Shown: piece by piece, positions 25,040 to 34,060 of the stretch
Numbering within the stretch: position 1 is the first letter of the stretch
How the letters are laid out: each line of letters begins with the position of its first letter
The notes under the pieces: generated by a model
Seen by the model: the letters and a program-made list of their open reading frames with translations, nothing else
Told to the model about the DNA's origin: nothing
Database searches by the model: none
Source of the DNA: Streptomyces sp. TP-A0874
Lineage (GTDB): Bacteria > Actinomycetota > Actinomycetes > Streptomycetales > Streptomycetaceae
Reading direction: 5' to 3'
Length of the DNA: 64,000 nucleotides
Assembly: GCF_001748085.1 (NCBI RefSeq)
Contig: NZ_BBZK01000013.1
Span: 58,083-122,082 of the forward strand
Position numbers and translations under genes: made by a program

Positions 25040-25822
25040 TCACACCCGGATGACCTGCGGTCCGAGGAGCGAGTAGCGATGGGCCTCGGACAGCGGCAAC
25101 CCGGTGTCGGTGACGATGGCCTCGAAGTCCGGGACTTCGGCGAACCGGCAGAAGCTGGCCGCTCCGAACTTGGTGTGCACCCCGGCGAAGACCCTCCGCC
25201 GGGAGACCCGTACTGCCTGGGACTTGACGGCCGAGACCGCTGGGTCGGGTGTGGTCAGGCCGTGTTCCCGGGAGATGCCGTTGGCGCCGATGAAGGCGAG
25301 GTCGATGACGAAGCCCGCCAGCATCCGGGTCGCCCAGTGGTCCACGGTGGCCAGCGTCCCACCGCGGACCCGTCCGCCCAGGAGGACCACGGTCGTCCGC
25401 TCCCGGTCGGCGAGGCCGCCGGCGGTCGCGAGTGAGGAGGTGAGGACGGTCAGCGGGCGGTCGTCGGGGAGTACCTGGGCGATCAGCTGCGGGGTGAAGC
25501 CCTCGTCGACGTAGACGGTCTCGGCGTCCCGGACCAGATCGGCCGCGGCCGCCGCTATCCGGGACTTCTCCGGTACGTGCATGGTGGTGCGGAAGGCGAG
25601 GGTGGTCTCGAACCCCGCGCTCTCCACCGGATACGCGCCGCCGTGCGTGCGGCGCACCAGACCGTGGTCTTCGAGCACCCGCAGATCGCGGCGGACGGTC
25701 TCCTTGGACACCTGGAACTCGGCCGAGAGCTTCCCGACGTCCACCGAGCCCGAGCGCCGGGCGAGCTCCAGGATTCCCCGGCGGCGTTCTTCGGCGTCCA
25801 ACGGCACAACACCTGTTTCCAT
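25040..25822 (-). CDS. DeoR/GlpR-family regulator of the adjacent polyol operon
   Basis: A 260-residue protein. The N-terminal DeoR winged helix has RRRGILELARRSGSVDVGKL and VSKETVRRDLRVLEDHGLV, with the invariant RTHGGAYPV hinge. The C-terminal DeoRC sugar-phosphate sensor shows YVDEGFTPQLIAQVL, LTSSLATAGGL, VVLLGGRVRGGT and FIGANGISREHGLTTPD. It lies 118 bp upstream of the binding-protein gene on the same strand and very likely represses that operon, with release by a phosphorylated sugar or polyol. Confidence 0.92.
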   Translation of the reverse strand: METGVVPLDAEERRRGILELARRSGSVDVGKLSAEFQVSKETVRRDLRVLEDHGLVRRTHGGAYPVESAGFETTLAFRTTMHVPEKSRIAAAAADLVRDAETVYVDEGFTPQLIAQVLPDDRPLTVLTSSLATAGGLADRERTTVVLLGGRVRGGTLATVDHWATRMLAGFVIDLAFIGANGISREHGLTTPDPAVSAVKSQAVRVSRRRVFAGVHTKFGAASFCRFAEVPDFEAIVTDTGLPLSEAHRYSLLGPQVIRV

Positions 25823-26195
25823 GATCTGTCTGGCGGGCCCGGCGATGCCCGTTCGGGCTTGCGAAGACGTTTCTACCGGTAGGACAAGGCTCTGGCCAGG
25901 TTCTACGGAGGGCGGATGATGACTGTTTGTGCCCGCTTTCGCTGCCTGCGGTGCCCAGCTCAGCGGCCTGGAGCGAGCCGGAACCGCCGACCCGGGTGCC
26001 CGATTCGGTGGTTGGACGGCCCGTTGCCTGCCTGCGGCGGGTTTCCGTTGGTTCCGGGGCGGTCATCGGCGTGCCGTCACACCGGCCGGGTGGTGTGACG
26101 AGGACGACACACCGCGGACGGTGTTCGGGGCAGTGGCTTAGGGTGCCGCTCAGCGGGTACCACGGTCCTTCGGCAGCCACGGAGGGAGCCGGAGC
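25823..26195. other. Intergenic region between DeoR and phosphoribosyltransferase genes
   Basis: A divergent 373-bp gap in which I see no convincing gene. Short open frames exist on the plus strand, but they lack Streptomyces-like third-position bias and any recognisable domain. The promoters of the DeoR gene (leftward) and the phosphoribosyltransferase gene (rightward) should lie here. No clear palindrome was found. Confidence 0.4.
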
Positions 26196-26843
26196 ATGCG
26201 ATTCCGCGACCGCAGACAGGCAGGTCAGGAGCTCGCCGATCGGCTGCGGGAAGAACGAGGGCGGCTGCCTGACCCCGTCGTCCTCGGGCTGCCCCGGGGT
26301 GGTGTTCCGGTGGCCGACGAAGTGGCCCGGGCACTCGGGGCGCCGCTGGACGTCCTGGTCTCCCGCAAGATCGGCGCACCGTTCAACCCGGAGTTCGGTG
26401 TCGGCGCGGTCGCCGGGGAACAGCCCCCGATCTACGACGAGCGGTCAATCGCCGCCCTCGGTCTGTCCACCGACCAACTCGCCGCCGCGGCGGAGGAGGA
26501 GCGCGCCGAAGTCCGGCGCCGGGAGGCGCTCTACCGGCGCGGTCGGGAGGCGCCGGAACTCCGGGAGCGCAGCGTGGTGGTGGTCGACGACGGGCTCGCG
26601 ACCGGGATCACCGCCCGGGCCGCGCTGGCCTCGGTCCACGACCGTGGCGCGGCCCGACTGCTGCTGGCGGTCCCGGTGTCGGCTCCCGACACCGCGGAAG
26701 CCTTCCGGAATGCGGGTGAGGACCTGGTCTGCCTCTACGAACCCCAGGGCTTCACGGCCGTCGGACGGTGGTACGAGGACTTCGCCCAGGTCAGCGACGA
26801 CGAGGTGGTCAGTATTCTCATGGCGCCCCGAACGGTGAGCTGA
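26196..26843 (+). CDS. Phosphoribosyltransferase-fold protein
   Basis: A 215-residue type-I phosphoribosyltransferase domain. The PRPP-binding motif is VVVVDDGLATGITARAAL (residues ~128-145), and the N-terminal part reads VVLGLPRGGVPVADEVARAL. This is the stress-associated family with a flexible middle helix (RRREALYRRGREAPELRE) found in many actinobacteria, sometimes fused to hydrolases or erythromycin-esterase-like domains. The substrate is unknown. The start ATG follows GGAGGGAGCCGGAGC. Confidence 0.88.
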   Translation: MRFRDRRQAGQELADRLREERGRLPDPVVLGLPRGGVPVADEVARALGAPLDVLVSRKIGAPFNPEFGVGAVAGEQPPIYDERSIAALGLSTDQLAAAAEEERAEVRRREALYRRGREAPELRERSVVVVDDGLATGITARAALASVHDRGAARLLLAVPVSAPDTAEAFRNAGEDLVCLYEPQGFTAVGRWYEDFAQVSDDEVVSILMAPRTVS

Positions 26844-27075
26844 ACGCCGGAGGACCGTCGGTCCCGGCCGTCTGGGCCGTCGTACCACCGGCGGCGTCCG
26901 CCCGACCCTTTCCGACTGGTGACCATGCTCGGGGGCAACCGCGTACCGCCCGGTCGTGCAGGACGAGTTTCCGCTTCCCGAAGCCCTGTCCAAGAGGACG
27001 CACCGTGGGTGCCCCGGTCACGGAGGGTCCGTTCCCCCGAACGGAGGGCCGGGAAGGTGTTCGGGTTTGCCTGGA

Positions 27076-27120
27076 TTTCCCAGAGTGAAGCGTGACGAAG
27101 TCTCGTTTCACTCTGGGAAA
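27076..27120 (+). promoter_or_regulatory. 14-bp perfect inverted repeat just ahead of secreted SH3-like gene
   Basis: TTTCCCAGAGTGAA (27076-27089) and TTCACTCTGGGAAA (27107-27120) are perfectly complementary across a 17-base spacer, and the RNA stem can grow inward by three pairs. The right arm ends 13 bases before the ATG at 27134, next to the ribosome-binding site GGGGAG. It could be an operator or an RNA hairpin controlling translation. It is far more AT-rich than its surroundings. Confidence 0.65.
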
Positions 27121-27133
27121 AGGGGAGCACGTC

Positions 27134-27544
27134 ATGTTCAGGTTCGCGCAGTTGGCCCGCAAGCCCCATCTCAAGGCCGCCGGAGCAGTGGCCGCCCTGC
27201 TGATGGCCGGGAGCCCGGCAGTCGCCGCGGCACCTCCGGCGGCCGTCGCCGCCCCCGCCAAGCCGTACGGAACGGTCATCGCGGTCCAGGGGGTCAAGGA
27301 GCGGCAGTTCCCGAGCACCGACTCGTCGGTGAAGGGCACGCTGCCCCACCGCGCACAGATCGGGCTGAAGTGCAAGGTCCGCGCGGAGAACGTCGAGGGC
27401 AACAACATCTGGTACCTGCTGCGCGACCGCCCGGTCTGGGTGACGGCGAGGTACGTGGAGAACACCGGCACCGTGCGGTTCTGCAACGAGGTCCTGCGCA
27501 GCCCGCTGACGGACGGCAAGCAGGCCAAGCACGCCAAGGGGTGA
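27134..27544 (+). CDS. Small secreted SH3-like protein
   Basis: The ATG at 27134 with GGGGAGCACGTC upstream gives 136 residues. An N-terminal signal peptide (LKAAGAVAALLMAGSPAVA) is followed by an Ala/Pro linker and a single bacterial-SH3-like module: LPHRAQIGLKCKVRAENVEG, NNIWYLLRDRPVWVTARYVEN. Two Cys residues (in GLKCKV and VRFCNE) may form a disulfide. Bacterial SH3 domains usually bind cell wall. A strong inverted repeat directly precedes the gene. Confidence 0.78.
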   Translation: MFRFAQLARKPHLKAAGAVAALLMAGSPAVAAAPPAAVAAPAKPYGTVIAVQGVKERQFPSTDSSVKGTLPHRAQIGLKCKVRAENVEGNNIWYLLRDRPVWVTARYVENTGTVRFCNEVLRSPLTDGKQAKHAKG

Positions 27545-27793
27545 AGCCGCGGGGCTGACACGGCGGGCCCCACGGCTCGCCGCCACGAGGGTGCCGCGCC
27601 CCGGGCGACGGCACCCTCGTCCGCGTCCGGTGGCACACGGCCGATCCGTCACGTCCGAGAGGCGCCTCGGTCCGGCAGTACCGTCGCGCGACTGATAACC
27701 CTCTGATCACCGTCGACGACGAACGCTTGTCGCACCGGACCGGCTCGGAGAGCGTGGAGCCGAAACGGACTCGACGGTGGAAGAGGTGGCCCG

Positions 27794-29449
27794 ATGGCCC
27801 ACACGGCCGATGCGATCGTGGTCGGTGCCGGACTGGCCGGACTGGTGGCCGCCGCGGAGCTGGCCGAAGCCGGCCGCCGGGTGATCGTCCTGGACCAGGA
27901 GCCGGAAGGCTCACTCGGCGGACAGGCCCACTGGTCGTTCGGCGGACTGTTCCTGGTGGACTCACCCGAGCAGCGTCGGCTGCGCATCCGCGACAGCCAC
28001 GCGCTGGCCTGGCAGGACTGGCAGGGCACGGCCGGCTTCGACCGGCCGGAGGACCACTGGCCCCGCCGCTGGGCCGAGGCCTACGTCGACTTCGCGGCGG
28101 GGGAGAAGCGGTCCTGGCTCCGCTCGCTGGGCGTCCGGCTCTTCCCTGTCGTGGGCTGGGCCGAGCGCGGAGGTTACGACGCACGCGGACACGGCAACTC
28201 GGTGCCCCGTTTCCACATCACCTGGGGCACCGGCCCGGGGCTGGTCGAACCGTTCGAGCGCAGGGTGCGTGAGGGCGTCGACCGCGGCCGGGTCGAGCTG
28301 CGCTTCCGGCACCGGGTCGACGAAGTCGTCGTCACCGACGGCCGGGTCCAGGGGGTGCGGGGCGCCGTCCTGGAGCCCAGCGGCGTCCGGCGCGGCGAGG
28401 CGAGTTCGCGCACGGTGGTCGGTGAGTTCGAGCTGACGGCGGGGGTGGTCATCGTCGCCTCCGGCGGTATCGGCGGCAACCACGAGCTGGTGCGGCGCAA
28501 CTGGCCCGAGCGGCTCGGCCCGGCGCCCAGGCGCATGCTGTCGGGGGTTCCCGCCCACGTCGACGGGCGGATGCTGGAGATCACCGAGCGGGCCGGCGGC
28601 GCCATCGTCAACCGGGACCGCATGTGGCACTACACCGAGGGTGTCCAGAACTGGAACCCGGTCTGGGAGGGGCACGGGATCCGGATCCTGCCCGGGCCGT
28701 CCTCACTCTGGCTCGACGCCGGCGGGAAGCGGCTGCCGGTGCCGCTCTTTCCCGGTTTCGACACGCTCGGCACCCTGGAGCACATCCTGCGGACCGGTTA
28801 CGAGCACACCTGGTTCGTGTTGAACCAGCGGATCATCGGCAAGGAGTTCACCCTCTCGGGGTCGGAGCAGAACCCGGACCTCACCGGCCGGAGCGTCCGC
28901 GGAGTCATCGGCCGGGCGCGCGCCGAGGTGCCGGGGCCGGTCAGGGCGTTCATGGACCACGGAGCCGACTTCGTCGTGGCCCGGGACCTGGCCGCGCTGG
29001 TCCGGGGCATGAACGGACTCACCGGGGAACCGCTGATCGACGAGGCGGAGCTGCGCCGGGAGATCACCGAGCGGGACCGGGAGGTAGCCAACCCGTACAC
29101 CAAGGACCTCCAGCTGACCGCCGTGCGGGGCAGTCGCAGGTATCTCGGCGACCGGCTGGTCCGCACCGCCGCCGTGCACCGCGTTCTCGACGAGCGGGCC
29201 GGCCCGCTCGTCGCCGTCCGGCTGCACGTCCTCACCCGCAAGACCCTCGGCGGATTGCACACCGACCTGTCCGGTCGCGTCCTGGACGCTGAGGGCGAGC
29301 CCGTGCCCGGCCTGTACGGGGCCGGGGAGGCGGCCGGCTTCGGCGGCGGCGGAATGCACGGCTACCGCTCACTGGAGGGCACTTTCCTCGGCGGCTGCCT
29401 CTTCTCCGGCAGGGTCGCCGGGCGAGCGGCCGCCCGGGCGACCTCATGA
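27794..29449 (+). CDS. FAD-binding dehydrogenase (3-ketosteroid dehydrogenase/fumarate reductase flavoprotein family)
   Basis: A 551-residue flavoprotein. The N-terminal dinucleotide fold is DAIVVGAGLAGLVAAAELAEAGRRV with the acidic VLDQEPEGSLGG. A second nucleotide signature is VIVASGGIGGNHELV, and the C-terminal FAD segment is GLYGAGEAAGFGGGGMHGYRS. The family includes KstD-like enzymes and broad 'FAD-binding dehydrogenases' that desaturate or reduce ketone substrates. No steroid genes adjoin it. It is 60 bp upstream of the flavin-dependent luciferase-like gene; the two may be co-transcribed. Confidence 0.88.
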   Translation: MAHTADAIVVGAGLAGLVAAAELAEAGRRVIVLDQEPEGSLGGQAHWSFGGLFLVDSPEQRRLRIRDSHALAWQDWQGTAGFDRPEDHWPRRWAEAYVDFAAGEKRSWLRSLGVRLFPVVGWAERGGYDARGHGNSVPRFHITWGTGPGLVEPFERRVREGVDRGRVELRFRHRVDEVVVTDGRVQGVRGAVLEPSGVRRGEASSRTVVGEFELTAGVVIVASGGIGGNHELVRRNWPERLGPAPRRMLSGVPAHVDGRMLEITERAGGAIVNRDRMWHYTEGVQNWNPVWEGHGIRILPGPSSLWLDAGGKRLPVPLFPGFDTLGTLEHILRTGYEHTWFVLNQRIIGKEFTLSGSEQNPDLTGRSVRGVIGRARAEVPGPVRAFMDHGADFVVARDLAALVRGMNGLTGEPLIDEAELRREITERDREVANPYTKDLQLTAVRGSRRYLGDRLVRTAAVHRVLDERAGPLVAVRLHVLTRKTLGGLHTDLSGRVLDAEGEPVPGLYGAGEAAGFGGGGMHGYRSLEGTFLGGCLFSGRVAGRAAARATS

Positions 29450-29509
29450 GCGGCGGCGAGAGGAGGTAAGGTGATTGAAGCGTAAACTACCTAGGGAGTG
29501 GGCCCAGTG

Positions 29510-30610
29510 ATGCAGTTCGGGATCTTCACCGTGGGTGACGTCACCCCTGACCCCACGACCGGCCGGACGCCGACCGAGCACGAGCGGATCAACGCGATGG
29601 TCGCCATCGCGCTCAAAGCCGAAGAGGTGGGGCTGGACGTCTTCGCGACCGGAGAGCACCACAACCCGCCCTTCGTGCCGTCCTCGCCGACCACCATGCT
29701 CGGCTACATCGCGGCCCGGACCGAGCGGCTCCTGCTCTCCACCTCCACCACGCTGATCACGACCAACGACCCGGTGAAGATCGCCGAGGACTTCGCCATG
29801 CTCCAGCACCTGGCGGGCGGCCGCGTCGACCTGATGATGGGCCGCGGCAACACCGCACCGGTCTACCCGTGGTTCGGCCAGGACATCCGGCAGGGCATCC
29901 CGCTGGCCATCGAGAACTACGCCCTGCTGCACCGGCTCTGGCGGGAGGAGGCGGTGGACTGGCGGGGACGCTTCCGCACCCCGTTGGAGGGGTTCACCTC
30001 CACACCGCGGCCCCTGGACGGCGTCCCCCCGTTCGTCTGGCACGGCTCGATCCGCAGCCCCGAGATCGCCGAACAGGCCGCCTACTACGGCGACGGGTTC
30101 TTCGCGAACAACATCTTCTGGCCCAAGGAGCACTTCGCCCGGCTGATCGGGCTCTACCGGGAGCGCTTCGCCCACCACGGCCACGGCACCCCCGAGCAGG
30201 CCGTGGTCGGGCTCGGCGGGCAGGTCTTCATGCGGCGGAACTCCCAGGACGCGGTGCGGGAGTTCCGGCCCTACTTCGACAACGCGCCGGTCTACGGCCA
30301 CGGCCCGACGCTGGAGGAGTTCACCGAGCAGACACCGCTCACCGTGGGCAGCCCCCAGCAGGTCATCGACAAGACCCTGACCTTCCGTGACACCTTCGGC
30401 GACTACCAGCGGCAGCTGTTCCTCATGGACCACGCCGGACTGCCGCTGAAAACCGTGCTCGAGCAACTGGACATCCTGGGGGAGGAGGTCGTGCCGGTCC
30501 TCCGCCGGGAGTTCGCCTCCGACCGCCCCGCATCGGTGCCGGACGGCCCCACGCACGAGGCGCGCCGCGCACTCCGGGACGCCGGCGGCGCCCCGTCCAC
30601 CGCTGGCTGA
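29510..30610 (+). CDS. LLM-class flavin-dependent oxidoreductase (luciferase-like)
   Basis: A bacterial-luciferase-fold monooxygenase of about 366 residues from the ATG at 29510 (an in-frame GTG at 29498 would add four residues). Typical features are FGIFTVGDVTPDP, the GEHHNPPFVPSSP loop, AEDFAMLQHLAGGRVDLMMGRGNT and GQVFMRRNSQDAVREFRPYF. Such enzymes use reduced FMN (or F420 in relatives) supplied by a reductase. Upstream, ATTGAAGCGTAAACTACCTA (29474-29493) is AT-rich and may carry the promoter or a MarR-type operator; this is a weak guess. Confidence 0.9.
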   Translation: MQFGIFTVGDVTPDPTTGRTPTEHERINAMVAIALKAEEVGLDVFATGEHHNPPFVPSSPTTMLGYIAARTERLLLSTSTTLITTNDPVKIAEDFAMLQHLAGGRVDLMMGRGNTAPVYPWFGQDIRQGIPLAIENYALLHRLWREEAVDWRGRFRTPLEGFTSTPRPLDGVPPFVWHGSIRSPEIAEQAAYYGDGFFANNIFWPKEHFARLIGLYRERFAHHGHGTPEQAVVGLGGQVFMRRNSQDAVREFRPYFDNAPVYGHGPTLEEFTEQTPLTVGSPQQVIDKTLTFRDTFGDYQRQLFLMDHAGLPLKTVLEQLDILGEEVVPVLRREFASDRPASVPDGPTHEARRALRDAGGAPSTAG

Positions 30611-30643
30611 GCGCCCGTGGCCACCGCCACGGCCCGTCGGGCC

Positions 30644-30677
30644 GGGAGGCCCTGCTCTCTCCCCGGCAGGGCCTCCC
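30644..30677. terminator. Hairpin terminator between convergent genes
   Basis: GGGAGGCCCTGC (30644-30655) pairs with GCAGGGCCTCCC (30666-30677) across a 10-base loop. It lies between the luciferase-like gene and the convergent permease gene and can serve both directions. Confidence 0.7.
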
Positions 30678-30685
30678 GCCTCCCG

Positions 30686-32152
30686 CTACGGCTGCGGCTC
30701 CTCAGAGCTCCGCTCGGTCCGGGAACCGTCGTTCCGCTCGGGCACCCGATCCCCGTTGAGCAGCGAGTGGCGGTAGGAGTAGCAGAAGTAGACGGTGATC
30801 CCGATGACGAACCACACGGCGAACCGGACCCATGTCTCCCAGTTCAGGAACGTCACCAACCAGAGCGAGAAGACGATGCCGATGACCGGGACCACCGGCA
30901 TCCCCGGGCAGCGGTAGGTGCGCGGCAGCTCGGGCTGCCGGTAGCGCAGCACGATGACGGCGCTGCACACCACGACGAAGGCGAGCAGGATGCCGATGTT
31001 CGTCAGCTCCGCCGCCTCCGCGATCGGCAGGAAGCCCGCGATGACCGCGGAGACACCCCCGGCGATCCAGGTGACCCGGGTCGGCACGTGGCGGGTCGGG
31101 TGCGTCTTGGCGAACCACCTGGGCAGCAGGCCGTCCCGGCTCATCGAGAACCAGACCCGGGTCACCCCCAGCAGGAAGGTGAACATCACCGAAAGGATGC
31201 CGATGATCGCACCGACGGCGATCACATCGGCCAGTCCGCTGAGACCGACCGACTTGAACGCGGAGGAGAAACCGCTCTCCGGGTCGATTTCCCGGTAGTT
31301 CTGCATCCCGGTCAGTGCGAGACAGGCCAGCACGTACAGCACCATGGCGATCGCCAGGGAGTACAGGATCGCCCGCGGCATGTGGCGCTGTGAGTCCTTG
31401 GACTCCTCCGCCGCGGTACTCATCGCGTCGTAACCGAAGACGGCGAAGAAGACCGTGGCGGCGCCGGTGAGCGCCCCACCGACGCCGAACGGGAAGAACG
31501 GCCGGTAGTTGCCGGTCTTGACGTGGAAGAAGCCCACCACGATCACCAGCAGCACCACCAGGACCTTCAGGCCCACCACGACCATCTCGAACCGGGCGGC
31601 GTTCTTGATGCCCAGGGTCAGCAGATAGGCGATCAACAGGCACAGCAGAGCGGCGAACAGGTCGACCCGGTGCCCCTCCCCGGTCCCCGGCGCACCGAGC
31701 ATCCAGGCGGGGATGTCCATGCCCAACTCGCCGACGAGGAACGAGAAGTAGCCGGATATCCCGATGGCGACGACGGCGACGATCGCGGTGTACTCGAGGA
31801 GCAGGTCCCAGCCGATGAGCCAGCCCGCCAGCTCGCCCAGCACCGCGTAGCCGTAGGTGTAGGCCGAACCGGCCCTGGGGATGAGCCCGGCGAACTCCGC
31901 GTAGGAGAAGGCCGCGGCGGCGCTGGCGACACCGGCGATCAGGAACGACAGCAGTACCGCCGGCCCCGCGGTGCCGTTGGCGACCGTGCCGGCCAGGGTG
32001 AAGATCCCGGCGCCGATGATCCCGCCCACTCCGATGGCGGTGAGCTGCCAGACACCCAGCGTCCGGGTCAGCTGCTCGCTCGGAGCGGCCTCCTGGATCT
32101 GTTCGATCGGCTTGCGGCGTAATACGCCCTTTCCCATCTGGAGTCGGCCCAT
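30686..32152 (-). CDS. APC-superfamily amino acid permease
   Basis: The ATG at 32152 gives 488 residues with about 12 transmembrane segments. The first helix carries the APC signature GVGGIIGAGIFTLAGTVA; later helices include SYAEFAGLIPRAGSAYTYGYA and FFAVFGYDAMSTAAEESKD. This pattern matches cationic-amino-acid-transporter-like (CAT/YfnA) permeases, which lack a dedicated binding protein. The last ~25 residues are hydrophilic and acidic (NGDRVPERNDGSRTERSSEE). The open frame extends upstream to 32422, but that part lacks membrane features. Confidence 0.92.
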   Translation of the reverse strand: MGRLQMGKGVLRRKPIEQIQEAAPSEQLTRTLGVWQLTAIGVGGIIGAGIFTLAGTVANGTAGPAVLLSFLIAGVASAAAAFSYAEFAGLIPRAGSAYTYGYAVLGELAGWLIGWDLLLEYTAIVAVVAIGISGYFSFLVGELGMDIPAWMLGAPGTGEGHRVDLFAALLCLLIAYLLTLGIKNAARFEMVVVGLKVLVVLLVIVVGFFHVKTGNYRPFFPFGVGGALTGAATVFFAVFGYDAMSTAAEESKDSQRHMPRAILYSLAIAMVLYVLACLALTGMQNYREIDPESGFSSAFKSVGLSGLADVIAVGAIIGILSVMFTFLLGVTRVWFSMSRDGLLPRWFAKTHPTRHVPTRVTWIAGGVSAVIAGFLPIAEAAELTNIGILLAFVVVCSAVIVLRYRQPELPRTYRCPGMPVVPVIGIVFSLWLVTFLNWETWVRFAVWFVIGITVYFCYSYRHSLLNGDRVPERNDGSRTERSSEEPQP

Positions 32153-32394
32153 GGGAGTTCCTCTCTCCGTCGGAGGTCGGCGGCTTATGATCGCCGATCT
32201 CGACGGCCGTCGGAACCCCGCGGGCGGGAGGGATCCGGAACCTCGGCGGACCGGCCCGGAGCGCGACCGGCGAGGCCTTCGAACACGCCGCCACGGGCTT
32301 GGCGGCGCAGCCGGGGGAGCCCGGACCGCACCGAGACGCCTCGCGCCGCGGCCGGCCCTCGTTTGCCAGGGCGGTCCACGGGCACGCGGGCGGT

Positions 32395-33000
32395 ATGTCC
32401 GCTCAAGGCGAGAACGAGGCACTCCGCCGGTACCACTCCAGGAGGCGGCCGGCCCGCACCCCCGAACCCATGGGGGCGCCGCCCCGGCCGGGCGGTGGCC
32501 GCAGCCGCTTCGTGATCCAGAAGCACGCCGCCAGCTCCCTCCACTACGACTTCCGCCTGGAGACGGACGAGGTGCTCGTCTCCTGGGCGGTGCCCAAGGG
32601 CCCGTCCACCGACCCCGGGGAGAAGCGGCTGGCCATGCGTACCGAGGACCACCCGGTCGAGTACCTCGACTTCGAGGGCGTCATACCGAGCGGCGAGTAC
32701 GGTGCCGGACAGGTGATCGTCTGGGACACCGGCGGCTACCGCAACCTGACCCACCGCGCGGACGAGGAGATCCCGATGTCGGCCGGCCTCAGCCAAGGGC
32801 ACCTCACCGTCTGGCTGGAGGGTGAGAAGCTCACCGGCGGCTACGCCCTGACCCGCACGGGACGCTCGGGTGAGAAGGAGCGCTGGATCCTGGTCAAGAT
32901 GCGAGACGACCGGGCCGACCCCCGACGTGATCCGGTGGCCACCGAACCGGCCTCGGTGCGGACCGGCCGCACGGTCGAGCAACTCGCCGACGAGGGCTGA
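32395..33000 (+). CDS. Stand-alone LigD-type 3'-phosphoesterase domain protein
   Basis: The ATG at 32395 gives 201 residues. The domain matches the PE module of bacterial NHEJ ligase LigD: RFVIQKHAASSLHYDFRLE (with the active-site His, Asp and Arg), then LVSWAVPKGPSTDP and HPVEYLDFEGVIPSGEYG, carrying further metal-site His/Glu residues. PE domains trim 3' phosphates and ribonucleotides at DNA ends. No ligase or polymerase domain is attached and no ku gene is adjacent, so it acts alone or with a ligase elsewhere. A frame-open N-terminal extension to 32299 is unlikely to be used. Confidence 0.9.
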   Translation: MSAQGENEALRRYHSRRRPARTPEPMGAPPRPGGGRSRFVIQKHAASSLHYDFRLETDEVLVSWAVPKGPSTDPGEKRLAMRTEDHPVEYLDFEGVIPSGEYGAGQVIVWDTGGYRNLTHRADEEIPMSAGLSQGHLTVWLEGEKLTGGYALTRTGRSGEKERWILVKMRDDRADPRRDPVATEPASVRTGRTVEQLADEG

Positions 33001-33109
33001 CCACCACCGGCCGTACCGCCGAAGAGCGCCGGCGGCCTCCGGGAAGAGCCTGCCGGCCGAGGGGTAGTGTCGTCTCGTCCCAACCGTCTACCGGGCGAGG
33101 AGCCGACTC

Positions 33110-34054
33110 TTGCGTATCGCGGTCCTGGACGATTACCAGAACGCGGCCCACCGCTTCGCGGACTGGAACACGCTCGACGCCGAGGTCGTCTTCTTCAACG
33201 AACACGTGTCCAGCACCAATACCCTGCTCGAACGGCTGCGCGGCTTCGACACGCTGGTGGCCATGCGGGAGCGGACAGCCTTCACGGCAGAGCGGCTGGC
33301 AGGCCTCAGCGACCTGCGGCTGCTGGTCACCACCGGGCGGGCCAACGCCGCCATCGACCTGGAGGCGGCGAGCCGTCACGGGATCACCGTCTGCGGTACG
33401 GACAGCGTTCCCCACGCCACACCCGAACTCACCTGGGGCCTGATCCTCGCCCTGGTCCGCCGCATCCCCCAGGAAGCGGCGGGCATGCGGCAAGGGGGCT
33501 GGCAGCACACGGTCGGAGGCGATCTGCACGGCCGCACCCTGGGCATCGTCGGGATGGGCCGACTCGGCGCACGGGTCAGCGCGATCGCCGGGGCGTTCGG
33601 CATGCGGGTGCTGGCCTGGAGTACCAACCTCGACCCCGACCACGCCCGGGGCTGTGGCGCGGAACCCGTCAGCAAGCAGCAGTTGTTCTCCGACTCGGAC
33701 ATCGTCACGCTCCACTACAAGCTCAGCGAGCGCAGCCGCGGCATCGTCAGCCGCCGGGAGCTCGCTTGGATGAAGCCGACCGCCTACCTGGTGAACACCT
33801 CCCGCGGTCCTCTGGTCGACACCCCGGAACTGATCGCCGCCCTGGGCCAGGGCCGGATCGCCGGCGCCGGACTCGACGTCTACGACACCGAGCCGCTGCC
33901 CGCCGACCACCCGCTGCGCATGCTGCCGAACGCCGTCCTCACCCCCCACCTCGGATATGTGACGGAGGAGACCTACGAGGTCTTCTACCGTCAGGTGGTG
34001 GAAAATATCGCCGCATACCGGGCCGGGGCCCCGATCCGCGTACTGACGGCCTGA
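33110..34054 (+). CDS. D-2-hydroxyacid dehydrogenase family protein
   Basis: Starts with TTG at 33110 after GAGGAGCCGACTC; the first residues LRIAVLDDYQNAA are the usual N-terminus of the subgroup. The 314 residues include the NAD motif GIVGMGRLGARV (~147-158) and the family signature VNTSRGPLVD with the catalytic Arg. The C-terminal ALTP-type segment here is AVLTPHLGYVTEE, with the catalytic His. The paired Glu lies in YDTEPLPADHP. The substrate is unknown. A long hairpin directly follows the gene. Confidence 0.92.
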   Translation: MRIAVLDDYQNAAHRFADWNTLDAEVVFFNEHVSSTNTLLERLRGFDTLVAMRERTAFTAERLAGLSDLRLLVTTGRANAAIDLEAASRHGITVCGTDSVPHATPELTWGLILALVRRIPQEAAGMRQGGWQHTVGGDLHGRTLGIVGMGRLGARVSAIAGAFGMRVLAWSTNLDPDHARGCGAEPVSKQQLFSDSDIVTLHYKLSERSRGIVSRRELAWMKPTAYLVNTSRGPLVDTPELIAALGQGRIAGAGLDVYDTEPLPADHPLRMLPNAVLTPHLGYVTEETYEVFYRQVVENIAAYRAGAPIRVLTA

Positions 34055-34060
34055 GCCACC

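Noticed and set aside
25916..26195. Short plus-strand open frames before the phosphoribosyltransferase gene.
   Set aside because: No domain, weak third-position bias and no ribosome-binding site; treated as intergenic.
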